Assembly (NCBI GenBank): GCA_905211485.1
Contig: CAJMAW010000124.1
Span: 1 to 8,298, forward strand
Direction of reading: 5' to 3'
DNA length: 8,298 nucleotides
Source: an uncultured Lentisphaeria bacterium
Lineage (GTDB): Bacteria > Verrucomicrobiota > Lentisphaeria > Victivallales > UBA1829
The translations under genes were made by a program, and so were the position numbers. The stretch's first letter is position 1, and each line of letters opens with the position of its first letter. The notes below the pieces were generated by a model. That model made no database searches. It was not told the DNA's origin and was given only the letters and a program-made list of their open reading frames with translations. Shown in pieces: positions 5,851 through 8,298 of the stretch.

Positions 5851-6879
5851 ATGAAGCTTGACTGTGAGGAACAGAGGGAGAATCCCTGCGGAGAAGAAGT
5901 GAACGCCGGAAACGGCCGTTTCATGGAACTCCTGGTGGATCGGATCGCCGCCACTTTCCAGGACGGGATCGGCGTCAATCACAACGAGGGAGCGAATCTT
6001 CCCCGGGAATCGGAGATCCTCCATGTGCTCAGCGAGCTTCTGGAACTGGTGTTTCCCGGATTTGCGGAGCGGGAGGCGTATTCTCCTGAATCATTGAAAT
6101 ATGCGGTGGGCAATCTGGTCGGGGCATCCTATTCCGAGCTGAAGGATCTGATTCTGCGCGCCTACCGCCACAGCTGCTCGCTGCAGAAACGCGCGGAGTG
6201 CGACTGCAGAACCCTTGCACGCGATTCCGCAAGGCTCCTCCTGGAGGAAATTCCCGTCATCCGCGAGATCATGAAGCTGGATGTGCAGGCCGCCTTTGAA
6301 GGCGATCCCGCCGCCCGTTCCCTGGATGAAATCATCCTGAGCTATCCCGGAATCAAGGCCATCACGATTCAGCGGATCGCTCATTTCCTGTATCAGCGCA
6401 ATGTGCCTCTGATTCCGCGCATGATGTGCGAATATGCGCACAGAATCACGGGGATCGACATTCATCCCGGGGCGCGGCTGGGGAAGGGCATTTTCATTGA
6501 TCACGGAACGGGCGTGGTGATTGGCGAGACCGCCGTCATCGGATCGAACGTGAAGATCTATCAGGGCGTCACGCTGGGGGCGCTTTCCTTTCCGAAGGAT
6601 GCCTGCGGCATGATCATCAAGGGGGCCAAACGCCATCCGACCATCGAGGACAATGTCACGATTTACGCCGGCGCCACGATTCTCGGATCCGTTGTGATCG
6701 GAAGCGGTTCGGTGATCGGGGGGAATGTCTGGCTCACTGAAAGCACGGAGCCGGGAACGAAGATCACCATCGCGCCTCCGGGCCTGACCATTAATCGCTT
6801 CCGGCGCGGAAAGGAGCAGGGGAAAGCGGATGGAAATGATTCCGGCTCTTCCTCTTCCGCCGGGAGGGGCGGAGCCTGA
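5851..6879 (+). CDS. cysE: Serine O-acetyltransferase
   Basis: CysE transfers acetyl from acetyl-CoA to L-serine, giving O-acetylserine, the committed step of cysteine synthesis in the cytoplasm. The 342-residue product has a helical N-terminal domain (about 20-190) and a left-handed beta-helix of hexapeptide repeats (about 200-310). The active-site region DIHPGARLGKGIFIDH has D203 and H218 at the same 15-residue spacing as E. coli D143 and H158. GETAVIGSNVKIYQGVTLG, RHPTIEDNVTIYAGATILG and SVIGGNVWLTES follow, a pattern seen in the longer SATs of Bacteroidetes and related groups. The last 25 residues are a Gly/Ser-rich tail ending GGA. E. coli CysE ends in Ile, which plugs the CysK active site; that residue is missing here, so the usual cysteine-synthase contact may not form. 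The start is supported by AGGAAGG at 5832-5838. The gene sits 21 bp after yicC. Confidence 0.92.
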   Translation: MKLDCEEQRENPCGEEVNAGNGRFMELLVDRIAATFQDGIGVNHNEGANLPRESEILHVLSELLELVFPGFAEREAYSPESLKYAVGNLVGASYSELKDLILRAYRHSCSLQKRAECDCRTLARDSARLLLEEIPVIREIMKLDVQAAFEGDPAARSLDEIILSYPGIKAITIQRIAHFLYQRNVPLIPRMMCEYAHRITGIDIHPGARLGKGIFIDHGTGVVIGETAVIGSNVKIYQGVTLGALSFPKDACGMIIKGAKRHPTIEDNVTIYAGATILGSVVIGSGSVIGGNVWLTESTEPGTKITIAPPGLTINRFRRGKEQGKADGNDSGSSSSAGRGGA

Positions 6880-6911
6880 GAGAAGAAAAAAAGGAGGGAG
6901 GTCCGGATAGA

Positions 6912-7598
6912 ATGCCTTCGATTGCAGAAAATCTTGCCGCTGTCCTGGGAAAAATCTCGGATGTGGCCGTAAAGTACGGAAGGAAGCCGGAAGAAATCCG
7001 GCTTCTTGCGGTGTCGAAAACCTTTCCCGCGGAAGATGTCGCGGAAGCTTTCCGTGCAGGGCAGCTGTGCTTCGGTGAAAACCGGACCGCTGAACTGGAA
7101 ATCAAAGTCCCGCAGCTGCCTGCGGAAATTTCCTGGCATCTGATCGGGCATCTTCAGAGCAACAAGGCGGTAAAGGCCGTCCGTTACGCCTCCTGGATTC
7201 ATTCCGTCGATTCGGAAAAGCTGCTCCGGAAACTGGATCACGCGGCGGAGGAGGAGGGAAAACAGATCAACATTCTGCTGGAAGTGAATCTCTCCGGAGA
7301 GGAATCGAAGTCCGGCGTCCGGGGCAGGGACGAGGCGGTCGCACTTGCGGAGACAGCCCTCTCCATGTGTCATCTCTCCTTCCGCGGTCTGATGACCATG
7401 GCGGAATTCGGAGCGGGAGAAACGAGAATCAGGGAGACTTTCGCCGGGCTGCGCACTTTGCGCGATGCCATGGAACAGAAATTCGGAATTCTTCTTCCGG
7501 AGCTTTCCATGGGGATGAGCGGCGATTTTGAATACGCGATTGCCGAAGGGGCGACCATTGTCCGGATCGGGACGGCCGTGTTCGGCAACAGAGGCTGA
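6912..7598 (+). CDS. yggS: YggS/PLPBP-family pyridoxal 5'-phosphate-binding protein
   Basis: This 228-residue protein has the single alanine-racemase-like barrel fold of the YggS/PROSC family, close to the usual length of about 230. The PLP lysine is K36 in RLLAVSKTFP. Other family signatures are CFGENRTAE (53-61), WHLIGHLQSNK (75-85), ILLEVNLSGEESKSG (121-135), LMTMAEFG (160-167), SMGMSGDFEYAI (199-210) and RIGTAVFG (218-225). Members bind PLP without a known catalytic activity and keep vitamin B6 and amino/keto acid pools in balance; mutants elsewhere show disturbed isoleucine/valine and CoA metabolism. That link makes the following ketopantoate reductase-like gene a sensible neighbour. The ATG at 6912 follows a strong GGAGGGAGG-type ribosome-binding site (6893-6901), 32 bp after cysE. 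All expected key residues are present. Confidence 0.93.
   Translation: MPSIAENLAAVLGKISDVAVKYGRKPEEIRLLAVSKTFPAEDVAEAFRAGQLCFGENRTAELEIKVPQLPAEISWHLIGHLQSNKAVKAVRYASWIHSVDSEKLLRKLDHAAEEEGKQINILLEVNLSGEESKSGVRGRDEAVALAETALSMCHLSFRGLMTMAEFGAGETRIRETFAGLRTLRDAMEQKFGILLPELSMGMSGDFEYAIAEGATIVRIGTAVFGNRG
6983..7005. repeat. Perfect 9-bp inverted repeat near the start of yggS
   Basis: GAAGCCGGA (6983-6991) is exactly complementary to TCCGGCTTC (6997-7005) with an AGAAA loop. It lies about 70 bases into the gene, just before the PLP-lysine codon. CCGGA and TCCGG are frequent throughout the window, which makes such stems easier to form by chance. Confidence 0.7.
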
Positions 7599-7620
7599 GG
7601 GAAGAGAGCGGGAGAAAGAA

Positions 7621-8298
7621 ATGCGTGTGCTGGTTGTCGGAGCGGGTGCTGTCGGAGTGTTTTTTGCGTCGAAACTTTCCTCTTCCGCGCATGTCTCCGT
7701 GCTTGCGCGTTCGGATTATGAGGCGTTGATGAAACAGCATGGCGTGTATCATATCCGTTCTTGCAAGGGAGACTATGATTTCCGTCCGGATGCCGTGTAT
7801 CATGATGTTTCCGAAGTTCCCGAGGCTCCTGACATTCTGCTTTGCGCCCTGAAAGTCCTTCCCGGACTGGATCCGGCCGCTCTCTGCCGTCCGGTCATGG
7901 GGAAGCATACCGCTCTTTTCCTGATCCAGAACGGACTGGGCAATGAAAAGCCTTTTCAGGAAGCGTTTCCGGAAAATGAGATTGCCGGAGCGATTGCGTA
8001 TGTCGGGGTCCGCCGTCCTGAACCCGGGACCGTGGAGCATCTTGACGGCGGCACGCTCGCTGTCGGTCCTTTCCCCGTTGGAAAGTCTTTTTCCAAACGG
8101 ATGATGGACTTCATCGAACTCTTCCGCTCCTCAGGAATTCCCGTTTCCATCGAATCGGACATTACAGCAAAACGCTGGTATAAACTGCTCTGGAATGCCT
8201 CCTACAATCCGGTTTCCGTGCTTGGCGTTTCTGCGGATACATCCGTCATCATGTCGGATCCGGATGCCGTGGCGCTGATAGAGGCGGTGATGTCCGAA
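7621..8298 (+). CDS. panE: Ketopantoate reductase (PanE/ApbA) family protein, 3' end cut by window
   Basis: The frame is open from ATG at 7621 to the window end, giving 226 residues of a family that is usually about 300. The N-terminus MRVLVVGAGAVGVFFASKL holds the GxGxxG NADP-binding Rossmann motif at residues 7-12. QNGLGN places Asn104 where E. coli PanE has Asn98. RWYKLLWNASYNPVSVL has Lys188, Asn192 and Asn196 at the same spacing as E. coli Lys176, Asn180 and Asn184, so catalytic and substrate-binding residues are intact. PanE reduces 2-dehydropantoate to pantoate with NADPH in pantothenate synthesis. The family also includes paralogues with other substrates, so the function is probable rather than certain. 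The gene follows yggS by 22 bp with GGGAG upstream, and likely belongs to the same transcript. Confidence 0.85.
   Translation, partial: MRVLVVGAGAVGVFFASKLSSSAHVSVLARSDYEALMKQHGVYHIRSCKGDYDFRPDAVYHDVSEVPEAPDILLCALKVLPGLDPAALCRPVMGKHTALFLIQNGLGNEKPFQEAFPENEIAGAIAYVGVRRPEPGTVEHLDGGTLAVGPFPVGKSFSKRMMDFIELFRSSGIPVSIESDITAKRWYKLLWNASYNPVSVLGVSADTSVIMSDPDAVALIEAVMSE

Overview
The window looks like chromosomal DNA from a Gram-negative bacterium with moderately high GC. Coding regions show a strong preference for G/C at third codon positions, and words such as CCGGA and TCCGG are very frequent. A heptosyltransferase-type gene and a probable lipoprotein imply an outer membrane. Overall style and gene content would fit the PVC group (for example Lentisphaerota/Victivallales), but this is an impression from reading, not a database match.

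Layout: (i) 1-124 may hold the last codons of an upstream gene ending in an Arg/Glu-rich tail over an uninterrupted purine tract. (ii) 125-495 is a 371-bp non-coding leader with a candidate promoter overlapping a small inverted repeat. (iii) 496-2232 encodes a compact cytoplasmic GH36-type alpha-galactosidase-like glycosidase. (iv) 2233-2829 is intergenic on the + strand. It carries a previously unlisted 63-codon minus-strand gene (2381-2572) with its own Shine-Dalgarno site and a strong factor-independent terminator pointing the same way. (v) 2830-3933 encodes a GT9 heptosyltransferase (waaF-like) behind a plausible promoter. (vi) 4058-8298 is a tightly packed + strand cluster: a lipoprotein with an internal duplication, a YicC-family endoribonuclease, serine O-acetyltransferase (cysE), a YggS-family PLP-binding protein, and a ketopantoate reductase-family protein cut by the window end.

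The last five genes have ATGA overlap or gaps of about 20-30 bp (4-bp overlap, 21, 32 and 22 bp), each with a purine-rich ribosome-binding site. They probably form one transcript from a promoter at 3962-3990. CysE makes O-acetylserine for cysteine synthesis, YggS buffers PLP, and PanE-type enzymes act in pantothenate/CoA synthesis, so a loose theme is amino-acid and cofactor metabolism. YicC and the lipoprotein do not fit that theme clearly.

Most of the window is ordinary housekeeping. The parts that reward a second look are the duplicated-domain lipoprotein, the small minus-strand gene with its terminator, a perfect 15-bp-arm hairpin inside the glycosidase gene, and a shared promoter-like motif in three places. 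I see no CRISPR array, tRNA, rRNA, insertion sequence or defence system.
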